Assembly: GCA_902475435.1 (NCBI GenBank) | Contig: CABRZL010000016.1 | Coordinates: forward strand, 1-34,944 | From: an uncultured Eubacteriales bacterium | Lineage (GTDB): Bacteria; Bacillota; Clostridia; Oscillospirales; Oscillospiraceae | Length of the DNA stretch: 34,944 nucleotides | Reading direction: 5' to 3' | Shown: piece by piece, positions 7,634 to 14,669 of the stretch | Position numbering within the stretch: the first letter of the stretch is position 1 | Layout of the letters: every line of letters begins with the position of its first letter | Made by a program: the position numbers and the translations under genes | Notes under the pieces: model-generated | What the model was told of the DNA's origin: nothing | Database searches by the model: none | Seen by the model: only the letters and a program-made list of their open reading frames with translations

Positions 7634-8458
7634 ATGAGTGAAAACTGTAATGGGAATTGCTCAAGCTGCGGAGAAACTTGTGATAGCCGTCAGGAGGAAA
7701 GCCTGCTGGCCCAAGCCAATCCGCTGTCCGATGTGAAAAAAGTCATTGCTGTGGTAAGCGGAAAAGGCGGTGTGGGCAAGTCGACAGTAACGTCTATGCT
7801 GGCAGTAGAAATGAACCGTAGAGGATATAAAACCGCAGTTTTAGATGCGGATATCACGGGTCCGTCTATTCCGACGGCGCTGAATATCCATGGCCGGCCC
7901 TCTAGTTGCGAGGAGGGAATGATCCCAATTTCATCTGAAACTGGGATTGACGTTATGAGCATCAATCTCCTACTGGAGAAGGATACCGACCCTGTGATTT
8001 GGCGTGGACCAATTCTGGGCGGGGTAGTGAAGCAGTTCTGGACGGATGTAGTCTGGAAAGATGTAGACTTCATGTTTGTAGATATGCCGCCGGGAACCGG
8101 CGATGTGCCGTTGACTGTGTTTCAGAGCCTACCTGTAGATGGCATTGTAGTGGTGACAAGTCCCCAGGAATTGGTTTCCATGATTGTAAAAAAGGCTGTC
8201 AATATGGCGGAAATGATGCATATTCCGGTCATTGGCCTGGTGGAAAATTACAGCTATTTGAAATGTCCGGATTGTGGCAAGGAGATTCAGGTGTTTGGCA
8301 AGAGCAATATTGACGAGATTGGGAAGGAATTGAAGATTCCGGTGCTGTGCAAGCTCCCAATTGATACCCATTTGGCGGAAGCCATGGATGAAGGCCTGTT
8401 GGAACATGCCAAGGTCGATGCAATTGCTCCAGCAGCAGATGCTATCGAAAAATTTTAA
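7634..8458 (+). CDS. Mrp/NBP35 family P-loop Fe-S carrier ATPase
   Basis: A 274-aa protein of the Mrp/ApbC/Nbp35 family, cytosolic ATPases that hold and transfer Fe-S clusters. The deviant Walker A GKGGVGKS spans 43-50. DADITGPSIP and the FVDMPPGTGD motif follow, and the cluster-binding pair C211-x2-C214 lies in LKCPDCGKE. The N-terminus carries a second cysteine group, C5, C9, C12 and C16, recalling the N-terminal ferredoxin-like cluster site of eukaryotic Nbp35, and absent from simple ApbC proteins. A GGGAAAGGAT sequence lies about 10 nt upstream. It has its own promoter at 7555-7583 and ends at a terminator. Confidence 0.93.
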   Translation: MSENCNGNCSSCGETCDSRQEESLLAQANPLSDVKKVIAVVSGKGGVGKSTVTSMLAVEMNRRGYKTAVLDADITGPSIPTALNIHGRPSSCEEGMIPISSETGIDVMSINLLLEKDTDPVIWRGPILGGVVKQFWTDVVWKDVDFMFVDMPPGTGDVPLTVFQSLPVDGIVVVTSPQELVSMIVKKAVNMAEMMHIPVIGLVENYSYLKCPDCGKEIQVFGKSNIDEIGKELKIPVLCKLPIDTHLAEAMDEGLLEHAKVDAIAPAADAIEKF

Positions 8459-8466
8459 AAATCTCA

Positions 8467-8510
8467 AACTGCGCCTCCACGTTTGAAAACACCAGTGGAG
8501 GTGCAGTTTT
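8467..8510 (+). terminator. Rho-independent terminator after mrp
   Basis: Stem AACTGCGCCTCCAC (8467-8480) pairs with GTGGAGGTGCAGTT (8495-8508) across a 14-nt loop, with one G-U, followed by a short U-run. Confidence 0.75.
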
Positions 8511-8676
8511 ATGCTATCGGGTTGAACATGTTGCCAGAATAGAGCGTTTGATTGCATAAGGGGAATATTCGGACGGTTCTAGTGTCTTGAACGCTCTTCT
8601 GTTGCGGCAATAGGCTGCAGTTTGTTGAAAAGAAAATTAAGAGAACTTTAAGAATATTTCTATGGATTCTTCACTG

Positions 8677-8717
8677 AAATATTTGGTATTCTTTTTGTAC
8701 CAATTTTCCAAATATTT
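8677..8717 (+). repeat. Perfect inverted repeat ending at the vanZ-like ribosome-binding site
   Basis: AAATATTTGG (8677-8686) and CCAAATATTT (8708-8717) form a 10-bp perfect dyad with a 21-nt loop. The right arm ends two bases before GAGGAGG. A second, mutually exclusive stem uses the same left arm: TTGGTA (8683-8688) with TACCAA (8698-8703). It may be an operator or an RNA structure controlling translation. The rest of 8511-8676 holds only a weak long-range dyad (8541-8548 with 8590-8597). Confidence 0.45.
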
Positions 8718-8734
8718 TGAGGAGGATTCCAAGA

Positions 8735-9400
8735 ATGAAAATTGTCTCAAATGGCCAATCTGGTGTTGAAATCCAACTTGGATTATGGGATACGCTCGTA
8801 AATTTATTTTCGATTGAACCCAATTACTTGTTTGGGTTTGTAATCATCGGAATTTTATTGGCGGTATTGTTTCGGAAAAACAGGGATATTCCCAAAGTCA
8901 AAACGGCCGTCATATCGTTGATTCTATATTATTACCTGTGCCTGCTGTGCAACATTGTCGGTACTCCCACGCTTAGTGAGTTTGTGAGGTTGTCGCAGTT
9001 GGGAGAGGCGTTTTTTCATCCTAATATCAATATTATTCCGTTGAGCGATGGATTCAGCTTAAGCTTTATATTAAACATTTTGCTGTTTATCCCATTAGGT
9101 CTGTTATGTCCTTTGATTAGCAGAACATTTGAGCGCGCAAGGAATATGTTGTTCGTAGGACTTGGGCTGTCGATGTTTATTGAAATCCTCCAACTGTTCA
9201 CATTGTATCGAGCAACAGATATCAATGATCTGCTTACCAATATAGTCGGGACAATGATAGGTTATTTATGTTTTCGATTGGCTGTAAAATTACGAATTAT
9301 AACATTAAATTCTCCTCATATGCCACAGGAAAGAGATGGATCTGCTGCCTTGCCCATTATTCTGATGGCAGTTGCTTTCGGTTTGGGATTCTTCAGCTAA
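8735..9400 (+). CDS. VanZ-like family membrane protein
   Basis: A 221-aa integral membrane protein with about five hydrophobic segments: NYLFGFVIIGILLAVLF; VISLILYYYLCLLCNI; LSFILNILLFIPLGLLCPL; MLFVGLGLSMFIEILQL; and a final LPIILMAVAFGLGFF. The central NIIPL, NILLFIPLG, E-x2-Q in MFIEILQL and DINDLLTNIVGTMIGY are the signature of VanZ-like proteins, linked to low-level teicoplanin resistance in one case and otherwise of unknown function. The ATG at 8735 is chosen because GAGGAGG lies upstream at 8719-8725; an in-frame TTG at 8717 overlaps that site. The gene stands alone and converges with the que operon. Confidence 0.88.
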   Translation: MKIVSNGQSGVEIQLGLWDTLVNLFSIEPNYLFGFVIIGILLAVLFRKNRDIPKVKTAVISLILYYYLCLLCNIVGTPTLSEFVRLSQLGEAFFHPNINIIPLSDGFSLSFILNILLFIPLGLLCPLISRTFERARNMLFVGLGLSMFIEILQLFTLYRATDINDLLTNIVGTMIGYLCFRLAVKLRIITLNSPHMPQERDGSAALPIILMAVAFGLGFFS

Positions 9401-9534
9401 GCACTGACAAGGTTCTGATGACGAAGCAAATGTGAAGCCCTTGGATTAAAAGACCAGTATGAATAGAGTCCTGCCCGTCGTATGGGCTATGTCGATGGCC
9501 TTGGGGATAGCCGTTGGGAAAGCATAACATAGGA

Positions 9535-9574
9535 AGCCGCCCAGACCGGAGAGGGATTGCCGGTGAGGGCGGCT
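9535..9574. repeat. Strong hairpin between convergent vanZ-like and paaI-like genes
   Basis: Outer stem AGCCGCCC (9535-9542) pairs with GGGCGGCT (9567-9574), and the inner ACCGG/CCGGT continues it. No U-run follows on either strand, so it is a poor intrinsic terminator though it lies where one would be expected. I see no gene in the rest of 9401-9652, only a second weak dyad GGCTAT/ATAGCC at 9485-9511. Confidence 0.4.
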
Positions 9575-9652
9575 CGAATTAGTGTAAGCTGCAAAAATGA
9601 TATATGGGGAAGTTATAGTGCTCCTGAAAACAACATCCCATTGTATATAGGT

Positions 9653-10045
9653 TCATCCGACGATGTTGCCACTGGCCGTGACGCGGGCCACCAAATTTCC
9701 TGGCTCGTCAAATACCGAGATTTCGTAATACACAGTGGTGCGACCTTCCCGAATCATTTCCGCACGGGCTGTAAGCCGGTTTCCCTTGGCAGCACGTAGA
9801 AAAGTGATCTGGCTGGAGGTGGATACGGTGGGCCGTTTTCCAAAGTTTGAAGCAACTGCAAAGGAAAAGTCGGCCAACGTAAACAATACGCCGCCCATGA
9901 CGTTGCCCAGTGCATTGCGGTGATGTTCTGTCAGCTGAAGTGAGCAGACGGCATGGTTCTCACCCAGTTCTTCGATCACAGCGCCGTTTTCTGTAGCAAA
10001 ATGGTCGTTTTGAAAATATGATCTGGCTTCTTCAATATTCTTCAT
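9653..10045 (-). CDS. PaaI-type hotdog-fold thioesterase
   Basis: A 130-aa protein with a single hotdog domain of the PaaI/YdiI (4HBT) type, predicted to hydrolyse acyl-CoA thioesters. The helix motif HHRNALGNVMGGVLFTLADFSFAVASN holds the usual catalytic-helix residues. The strands TVSTSSQITFLRAAKGNRLTARAEMIREGRTTVYYEI follow. The start at 10045 overlaps the mutY stop (ATGA) and has GGGAGG 6 nt upstream, so it is translationally coupled as the last gene of the que operon. No functional link of this thioesterase to queuosine is known to me; it is probably a passenger. Confidence 0.88.
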   Translation of the reverse strand: MKNIEEARSYFQNDHFATENGAVIEELGENHAVCSLQLTEHHRNALGNVMGGVLFTLADFSFAVASNFGKRPTVSTSSQITFLRAAKGNRLTARAEMIREGRTTVYYEISVFDEPGNLVARVTASGNIVG

Positions 10046-11091
10046 GGAATGTCCTCCCAAATGTCACTAAGGAATTGCCGAAACGCTGTAGGCAATGCTA
10101 TGCTTTTGTATACGGTGTTCCGATCTTCCCAAAGAAATATGTCGTTCATATTGCCGCAGTGGAGCCGTACACCAGTCATGTTCCACTGAATATGGGTAAA
10201 GATATGAGTACGTCCCACGGTTTTTTCTAAATACTGTGGGTGTAGGTCCCAGGATTCAGCAGTTTTTAGAATTTGCTGTGTAGACAAGATTTCCGGTACA
10301 TGGGGAAATTCATACAGACCAGCCAAGAGCCCTGTGTCAGGGCGGCGGCGCAGGGCGACTTTATCTCCGCAGGTTAATAGGAACACGGTCATATCCTGTT
10401 GTTTTCGCTGCTTTTTTTGCGCTCGAACCGGGAGCTTGTCTATGGTATTTCGCTTTCGGGCCAGGCAAAGGTCTCCCACCGGACAGCTTTCGCATTGGGG
10501 TGCGCCGTTTGGAAGACATACTGTAGCGCCCAGTTCCATCAATGCTTGGGTAAATGCTCCGGCCTGAGCTGGATAAATTTCAGACAGTTCCTGAGAAAAA
10601 CGTCGCTTTACCCGAATATCGTCTGTACAGCTGTGGTCATCCAAAATGCGGCTGATGACCCGAAGTACATTGCCGTCCACAGCAGGGGTTTTCGCATCAA
10701 AACAAATCGAGGAAATTGCTCCGGCCGTATAGTCCCCGATCCCAGGTAGAGCGCGAATAGCAGCATATTCGGACGGAAATATACCATCATGTTCCGTCTG
10801 AATCACTTTTGCAGCCTTTTGAAGATTACGGGCTCGGCTGTAATAGCCCAGGCCCTCCCAGAGCTTGAGCAGTTCTGTCTCTTCGACCTCTGCCAATGCT
10901 GCAATTGTGGGAAGTCGTTCCAAGAAACGAATATAGTATCCCTTAACAGCCTCTACGCGGGTTTGCTGAAGCATAATTTCAGAAAGCCAGATATGGTAAG
11001 GCTCACGATCACGCCGCCAAGGAAGATCCCGCTTGTGACTGGAAAACCAAGGAAGCAGCCGTTGAGGAAGAATTGCAAGTAGGGTATTCAT
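10042..11091 (-). CDS. mutY: A/G-specific adenine DNA glycosylase MutY
   Basis: A 349-aa base-excision repair enzyme that removes adenine mispaired with 8-oxoguanine. It has the N-terminal LPWRRDREPYHIWLSEIMLQQTRV with catalytic E38, the helix-hairpin-helix ALPGIGDYTAGAI, and the catalytic D139 in PAVDGNV. A 4Fe-4S loop is formed by C192, C200, C203 and C209; the first spacing is x7 rather than the common x6. The C-terminal NUDIX-like 8-oxoG recognition domain (about 225-349) is intact. The ATG at 11091 overlaps the queF stop (TGATG). It is co-transcribed with the que genes, an unusual partnership for a repair gene. Confidence 0.95.
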   Translation of the reverse strand: MNTLLAILPQRLLPWFSSHKRDLPWRRDREPYHIWLSEIMLQQTRVEAVKGYYIRFLERLPTIAALAEVEETELLKLWEGLGYYSRARNLQKAAKVIQTEHDGIFPSEYAAIRALPGIGDYTAGAISSICFDAKTPAVDGNVLRVISRILDDHSCTDDIRVKRRFSQELSEIYPAQAGAFTQALMELGATVCLPNGAPQCESCPVGDLCLARKRNTIDKLPVRAQKKQRKQQDMTVFLLTCGDKVALRRRPDTGLLAGLYEFPHVPEILSTQQILKTAESWDLHPQYLEKTVGRTHIFTHIQWNMTGVRLHCGNMNDIFLWEDRNTVYKSIALPTAFRQFLSDIWEDIP

Positions 11092-11591
11092 CAGCGGTTG
11101 TCCACCGTTTCGGGGTATAGATCGTGATTTTGAAGCCGATTCCAGGCAACTTCCTCCCAACGGGTTCCGGGACGCCCATAGTTGCAATAGGGATCAATAG
11201 AGATGCCGCCTCGCGGTGTAAATTTTCCCCAGACTTCAATATATTTCGGTTCCATAAGCCGGATCAGATCTTCCATAATGGTATTTACACAGTCTTCGTG
11301 GAAGTCTCCATGATTCCGAAAGGAAAACAAATAGAGTTTAAGACTTTTGCTTTCCACCATTTTTACATCAGGCACATAGCTGATATAGATGGTGGCAAAG
11401 TCCGGTTGTCCGGTTATGGGACATAGGCTGGTAAATTCCGGACAGTTGAATTTTACAAAGTAATCGTGATTGGGATGCTTGTTTACAAAGGTTTCCAGAA
11501 CCTCCGGAGCATAGTCTGTGGGATATTGAACACCACGATTTCCCAGCTTTGTGATACCGGAGAGTTCTTCACTTGTTCTGCCAGATGCCAT
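11091..11591 (-). CDS. queF: NADPH-dependent preQ0 reductase QueF
   Basis: A 166-aa unimodular (Bacillus-type) enzyme that reduces the nitrile of preQ0 to the aminomethyl group of preQ1, the last free-base step of queuosine synthesis. The catalytic C57 lies in FTSLCPITGQPDFATIYISY with the conserved D64. The substrate-binding ESKSLKLYLFSFRNHGDFHE motif follows. Two adjacent ATGs (11594 and 11591) are possible starts; the second has better spacing (7 nt) from GGGGAGG. The first overlaps the queC stop as ATGA. It is fifth in the operon and ends on the mutY start codon. Confidence 0.95.
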   Translation of the reverse strand: MASGRTSEELSGITKLGNRGVQYPTDYAPEVLETFVNKHPNHDYFVKFNCPEFTSLCPITGQPDFATIYISYVPDVKMVESKSLKLYLFSFRNHGDFHEDCVNTIMEDLIRLMEPKYIEVWGKFTPRGGISIDPYCNYGRPGTRWEEVAWNRLQNHDLYPETVDNR

Positions 11592-12283
11592 CATACTTCC
11601 TCCCCATAGAGCGGATCGCAAACGCCGTTTTGTTCAAAGGCTCTTTTTCGATCAATACAAGTTCCGCAGTGCCCGCAGGGCTTATCGCCGCCTTCATAAC
11701 AGCTCCAGGTTAATTCATAGGGGACGCCCAAGCGCAGGCCGGTTTTTACTACTTCCGCTTTACTGACTGATACAAAGGGAGCCTCCAGGCGGAGCAGACC
11801 GCCGGTTCCTTCTGTAATCGCCTGGTTCATAGCCTCGACGAATTGTATGGAGCAGTCGGGATATGCGGCTCCAGCAGCATCGTCTGCGTGAGCGCCATAC
11901 ATGATCTTGGAACAGCCGCGACTCAGAGCAATGCTGGCAGCAGCGGAGAGAAAAAGACCGTTACGAAATGGAACATAGGTGGATACCGGGGCCTGACCGC
12001 CTGTTTTTTCAATTTGCTGAGCATAGCTTTCCTGGGGAATTTCTTCTGAGGACTGCTTTAAAAGGCTGCAGTTGCTGTCGGAAAAAATTGTGCTGAGATC
12101 CAGTTCCATTCGTTCTACGTCGTAATATGCTGCGACGTCCTTGGCGGACCGAATCTCCCTATCATGCTTTTGACCATAATAAATGGACAGAGCCAGAACC
12201 TCTTCCGGTCCGGCCTCTTCAACTGCCAACCCCAGACAGGTGGTAGAGTCCACGCCGCCGCTGGATAATACGAGAATTTTCAT
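11591..12283 (-). CDS. queC: 7-cyano-7-deazaguanine synthase QueC
   Basis: A 230-aa ATP-dependent enzyme that converts 7-carboxy-7-deazaguanine to preQ0 using ammonia. The PP-loop SGGVDST lies at 8-14. The C-terminal zinc site has four cysteines: C195, C203, C206 and C209. The middle region TYVPFRNGLFLSAAA and GAHADDAAGAAYPDC is typical of QueC. The ATG at 12283 overlaps the folE stop as ATGA. An in-frame extension to 12406 is antisense-like sequence inside folE and is rejected. Confidence 0.96.
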   Translation of the reverse strand: MKILVLSSGGVDSTTCLGLAVEEAGPEEVLALSIYYGQKHDREIRSAKDVAAYYDVERMELDLSTIFSDSNCSLLKQSSEEIPQESYAQQIEKTGGQAPVSTYVPFRNGLFLSAAASIALSRGCSKIMYGAHADDAAGAAYPDCSIQFVEAMNQAITEGTGGLLRLEAPFVSVSKAEVVKTGLRLGVPYELTWSCYEGGDKPCGHCGTCIDRKRAFEQNGVCDPLYGEEV

Positions 12284-12852
12284 TTCAGTAGCGCCTCCAT
12301 TCGCATTTGCAGCAACGGTTCCGTCTGAAACCGGCCGCGGTAGGTTTCCGTGATGGTTTTTGTACCAGGTTTTTGAATCCCACGGGCAGTCATGCAGCTG
12401 TGGCATCCGGAAATAACAACGGCTATATCCTCTGAACCTGTGACGATAGAGATAATTTCCGCAATATCCTTGCCGAGGCGTTCTTGCAGCTGAAGCCGCC
12501 GGGCGGCCATATCGGCAATTCGGGCGATTTTGCTGAGGCCGATCACTTTTCCCTTGGGGAAATAGCCAACGCTGACCTTCATATCATACATCAGCGCCAA
12601 ATGGTGCTCGCAGTAAGAGAATACGTCGATATCCCTGACAACAACCAAATCGTTGGGATCACCTGCGTCTTCAAAGGTTTTATCAAACATGGCGGCAATT
12701 TCCGCATTGGTATAGTTCATCCCCTGAAAGACTTCTTCGAACATTTTTGCTACGCGCTGCGGTGTCTCCCGGAGACCTTCCCGTTCCGGATCATCACCCA
12801 GTGCGCTTAGAATGCCTTTTACATGCGTTTCAATTGCTTTGGTATCAATCAT
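12280..12852 (-). CDS. folE: GTP cyclohydrolase I (FolE)
   Basis: A 190-aa enzyme that converts GTP to 7,8-dihydroneopterin triphosphate, the first step of both folate and queuosine synthesis. Zinc ligands C81 and H84 lie in SYCEHHLALM, and C153 in GCHSCMTARGIQ. The conserved KVIGLSKIARI and RLQLQERL segments are present. Its placement between queE and queC suggests that this copy feeds preQ1 synthesis; whether a second folE serves folate cannot be seen. The ATG follows the queE stop by 3 nt. Its own ribosome-binding site is weak (GGGGCG), so translational coupling to queE is likely. Confidence 0.96.
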   Translation of the reverse strand: MIDTKAIETHVKGILSALGDDPEREGLRETPQRVAKMFEEVFQGMNYTNAEIAAMFDKTFEDAGDPNDLVVVRDIDVFSYCEHHLALMYDMKVSVGYFPKGKVIGLSKIARIADMAARRLQLQERLGKDIAEIISIVTGSEDIAVVISGCHSCMTARGIQKPGTKTITETYRGRFQTEPLLQMRMEALLK

Positions 12853-12855
12853 ATT

Positions 12856-13524
12856 TTATACGCCCCGTTCTTCTGGGTTCCAGATAAATTTGTGCATCTG
12901 AAGCTGTAGTGTCACACCCGTTAAATGGTGTAATTTCATAAATTCTACAATATCTGCCGGCTGGATCTGTCCAAATACAGGACTCAGATACACGTGAGTT
13001 CGTGGAACCAGATTGTATTCCTTTATAATTTCGGTGGATCGCGTCAGGTCTTCTTCACTGCCACAAACGAATTTTACGGTATCTCTTTGATCCAGCACCT
13101 TGAAATTTTCCGGATACATGAATCGTTCCATACCGCTTGTGGGCAATTTGTAATCCATCGTGAAGGAGGGACGGTTTGGGATATCCATAAAGGGCTTCAG
13201 AGGTAAGCTGCCATTTGTTTCTACTTCGACATAGAGCTGGGGATCTCTGCAGAAAAGAGCGAGCAGAGAATATATATCCTCCTGTAACAGAGGTTCCCCT
13301 CCGGTAACCGTGACGTTTTCGGCGCCGCTTTCCTTTAGCGCAATATAAAGCTGATCCTGAGACATGGGAGTAAAAGCGGCGCCGGGGACATTTGCCCAGG
13401 CAGTATCGCAATAACCGCACTTTAAATTGCAGCCGGTAAAGCGAATAAAAAAGGACAATTGACCGGCTTTGGTGCCCTCTCCATTTATACTGAGAAACGT
13501 TTCAGCCACATGATAGCTGGACAA
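12856..13524 (-). CDS. queE: 7-carboxy-7-deazaguanine synthase QueE
   Basis: A 222-aa radical-SAM enzyme that contracts 6-carboxytetrahydropterin to 7-carboxy-7-deazaguanine. SINGEGTKAGQLSFFIRFTGCNLKCGYCD holds the FeS cysteines C32, C36 and C39 (Cx3Cx2C). VTGGEPLLQ is the SAM-binding motif. I start it at TTG 13524: this lies one base after the queD stop, and GAGGAGG in the queD C-terminus is 9 nt upstream. A GTG at 13509 is the only nearby alternative. A longer frame to 13626 would run backwards into queD. Confidence 0.93.
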   Translation of the reverse strand: MSSYHVAETFLSINGEGTKAGQLSFFIRFTGCNLKCGYCDTAWANVPGAAFTPMSQDQLYIALKESGAENVTVTGGEPLLQEDIYSLLALFCRDPQLYVEVETNGSLPLKPFMDIPNRPSFTMDYKLPTSGMERFMYPENFKVLDQRDTVKFVCGSEEDLTRSTEIIKEYNLVPRTHVYLSPVFGQIQPADIVEFMKLHHLTGVTLQLQMHKFIWNPEERGV

Positions 13525-13525
13525 T

Positions 13526-13960
13526 TTACTGAGCCTCCTCTTCTCCGGTATAGCGGGCACAATTCGTTGGGGTTTCATAGACGGCCACTTCTTGCATATA
13601 ATAACCCCGGCGAGAAAGCTGGTCATAAAAATAGTGAGCCATGTTTTCCGCCGTGGTACGAAACGGCAGCGTTACGATTCGAAAGTCCTCAGCCTGTAGG
13701 GCTTGCAGCGTTTCCGGCTTCAGAGATCCGTGTTCCAGAAGAAGCGCATGATCAAATTTATCGGCCAAAAGGCGCAAATCGGATTTTAAATCACCAAAGT
13801 CTGTGAGCATACCCTGCTGTGGGCCCTCTGCCTGAAGAGCTTTTCCACGAACGGTTGCGATTACACGCCAGCGGTGTCCGTGAAGATTCTTACATTTGCC
13901 CTGATAACCTTTTAAAAAATGGGCGGCATCGAAGCTTGCCTCTCCCTGTAAATAGTACAA
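13526..13960 (-). CDS. queD: 6-carboxytetrahydropterin synthase QueD
   Basis: A 144-aa enzyme of the 6-pyruvoyl-tetrahydropterin synthase fold that makes 6-carboxytetrahydropterin from dihydroneopterin triphosphate. Zinc ligands H14, H27 and H29 and the catalytic C23 lie in FDAAHFLKGYQGKCKNLHGHRWRV. Further along, LTDFGDLK and TAENMAHYFYDQL are family motifs. The start is TTG at 13960, supported by AGGAGG 8 nt upstream. It is the first gene of the operon, 21 bases after the leader terminator. Confidence 0.95.
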   Translation of the reverse strand: MYYLQGEASFDAAHFLKGYQGKCKNLHGHRWRVIATVRGKALQAEGPQQGMLTDFGDLKSDLRLLADKFDHALLLEHGSLKPETLQALQAEDFRIVTLPFRTTAENMAHYFYDQLSRRGYYMQEVAVYETPTNCARYTGEEEAQ

Positions 13961-13980
13961 TATAAGTTCCTCCTAACATT

Positions 13981-14001
13981 AAAAAAGGGCGCAATGCGCC
14001 C
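13981..14001 (-). terminator. Attenuator terminator in the que leader
   Basis: On the minus strand GGGCGC (14001-13996), loop ATT, GCGCCC (13992-13987), then six T. It lies between the preQ1 aptamer and the queD ribosome-binding site, where a riboswitch-controlled terminator is expected. Confidence 0.75.
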
Positions 14002-14007
14002 CCTAAA

Positions 14008-14023
14008 GCATCCCGTAGGATGC
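14008..14023 (-). other. Small hairpin between aptamer and terminator in the que leader
   Basis: GCATCC and GGATGC pair around a 4-nt loop on the minus strand. It occupies the expression platform of the preQ1 riboswitch. Whether it helps or competes with the terminator is unclear. Confidence 0.45.
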
Positions 14024-14026
14024 ACA

Positions 14027-14065
14027 CCTGGTTTTGTTTACTGACAGGAGGGCCGCGAACTGTCA
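14027..14065 (-). promoter_or_regulatory. preQ1-I type riboswitch aptamer
   Basis: On the minus strand, stem P1 TGACAG (14065-14060) pairs with CTGTCA (14047-14042). The loop is 12 nt and begins TTCGC. It is followed by an A-rich tail GTAAACAAAACCAGG (14041-14027). This is the architecture of the preQ1-I class: short hairpin, C-rich loop, A-rich tail whose end pairs back into the loop. The tail and the TCGC loop start closely match the Thermoanaerobacter tengcongensis preQ1 riboswitch as I remember it. It lies just before a terminator and the full preQ1 synthesis operon. Binding of preQ1 would be expected to stop transcription. Confidence 0.82.
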
Positions 14066-14073
14066 AATAGATT

Positions 14074-14099
14074 GGGGACGTGCCTTAGTGCACGTCCCC
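14074..14099 (-). other. Long hairpin at the 5' end of the que leader
   Basis: GGGGACGTGC (14074-14083) and GCACGTCCCC (14090-14099) form a perfect 10-bp stem with a 6-nt loop. It starts within a few bases of the predicted transcription start, so the que mRNA would begin with a stable stem-loop. No U-run follows, so it is unlikely to be a strong terminator for marR. Confidence 0.5.
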
Positions 14100-14102
14100 G
14101 CA

Positions 14103-14130
14103 ATTATATCATACTTTCAAAAAAAAGCAA
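14103..14130 (-). promoter_or_regulatory. Sigma-A promoter of the que operon
   Basis: TTGCTT (14130-14125), 16-nt spacer, TATAAT (14108-14103) with TGA directly before it (extended -10). The -35 lies 5 nt after the marR stop codon. The start site is expected near 14096. Confidence 0.65.
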
Positions 14131-14134
14131 GAGG

Positions 14135-14587
14135 CTAGCTCGAACCTAATTCTTCTGCATAGCATTGGGCCAGTTCTTCTGCATCAGCCAAAAGACGGGC
14201 AATTTTTTCACGTCCCATTTTTTCCATCACGCGCTGATTTGTAGCCATGATTTTCTGAGATTCCGTTTGATAGAGCGAGCGACCGGTATCTGTAAGGGAG
14301 ACAAATGTGTTTCGACGGCTGCTAGGATCCACAGTCCGAAGAATCCATCCCTTTTCCTCCAGCGTTTTTAACATTTTGGATACCATAGACACAGAGATCA
14401 TCAGCCGTTCTGCCAGTGTGGAGACATACACGCCGGGCTTATCCGAGTGTTCTGTTTGCGCTTTCCAGATTGCAGAAACAGCCATAAATTCAGCTTGCGT
14501 CATGACCTCTAATTCAGAGCCCCAATGGATGCGCCGGAACTGCTGTAACAGCTGAAAGAAGCCACCTTTTCCAAATTCCAGATCCAT
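14135..14587 (-). CDS. MarR family transcriptional regulator
   Basis: A 150-aa winged-helix DNA-binding protein. Helices MTQAEFMAVSAIWKA and VSTLAERLMISVSMVSKMLKTLEEKGWILRTVDPSSRRNTFVSLTDTG give the helix-turn-helix and the beta-wing with the conserved D-x-RRN motif of MarR proteins. It is divergent from a fused ABC transporter 146 bases away, so it probably controls that gene and itself. Its ligand is unknown. The ATG at 14587 has AAAGGGA upstream. The promoter is at 14611-14639. Confidence 0.92.
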   Translation of the reverse strand: MDLEFGKGGFFQLLQQFRRIHWGSELEVMTQAEFMAVSAIWKAQTEHSDKPGVYVSTLAERLMISVSMVSKMLKTLEEKGWILRTVDPSSRRNTFVSLTDTGRSLYQTESQKIMATNQRVMEKMGREKIARLLADAEELAQCYAEELGSS

Positions 14588-14610
14588 GACATCATCCCTT
14601 TCTTTTTGCC

Positions 14611-14639
14611 ATTTTACAATAAAAAATTTCTTGTGTCAA
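14611..14639 (-). promoter_or_regulatory. Sigma-A promoter of marR with a small dyad at its -35
   Basis: TTGACA (14639-14634), 17-nt spacer, TAAAAT (14616-14611). A small dyad, CAAC-A-GTTG (14637-14645), overlaps the -35 edge and could be a MarR operator. Confidence 0.6.
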
Positions 14640-14669
14640 CAGTTGTGATATTCAAAAATTATTCACACC

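Noticed and set aside
9401..9652. Possible small RNA or decayed gene with hairpins
   Set aside because: No promoter, open frame or known RNA motif was found; only the strong hairpin at 9535-9574 is reported.
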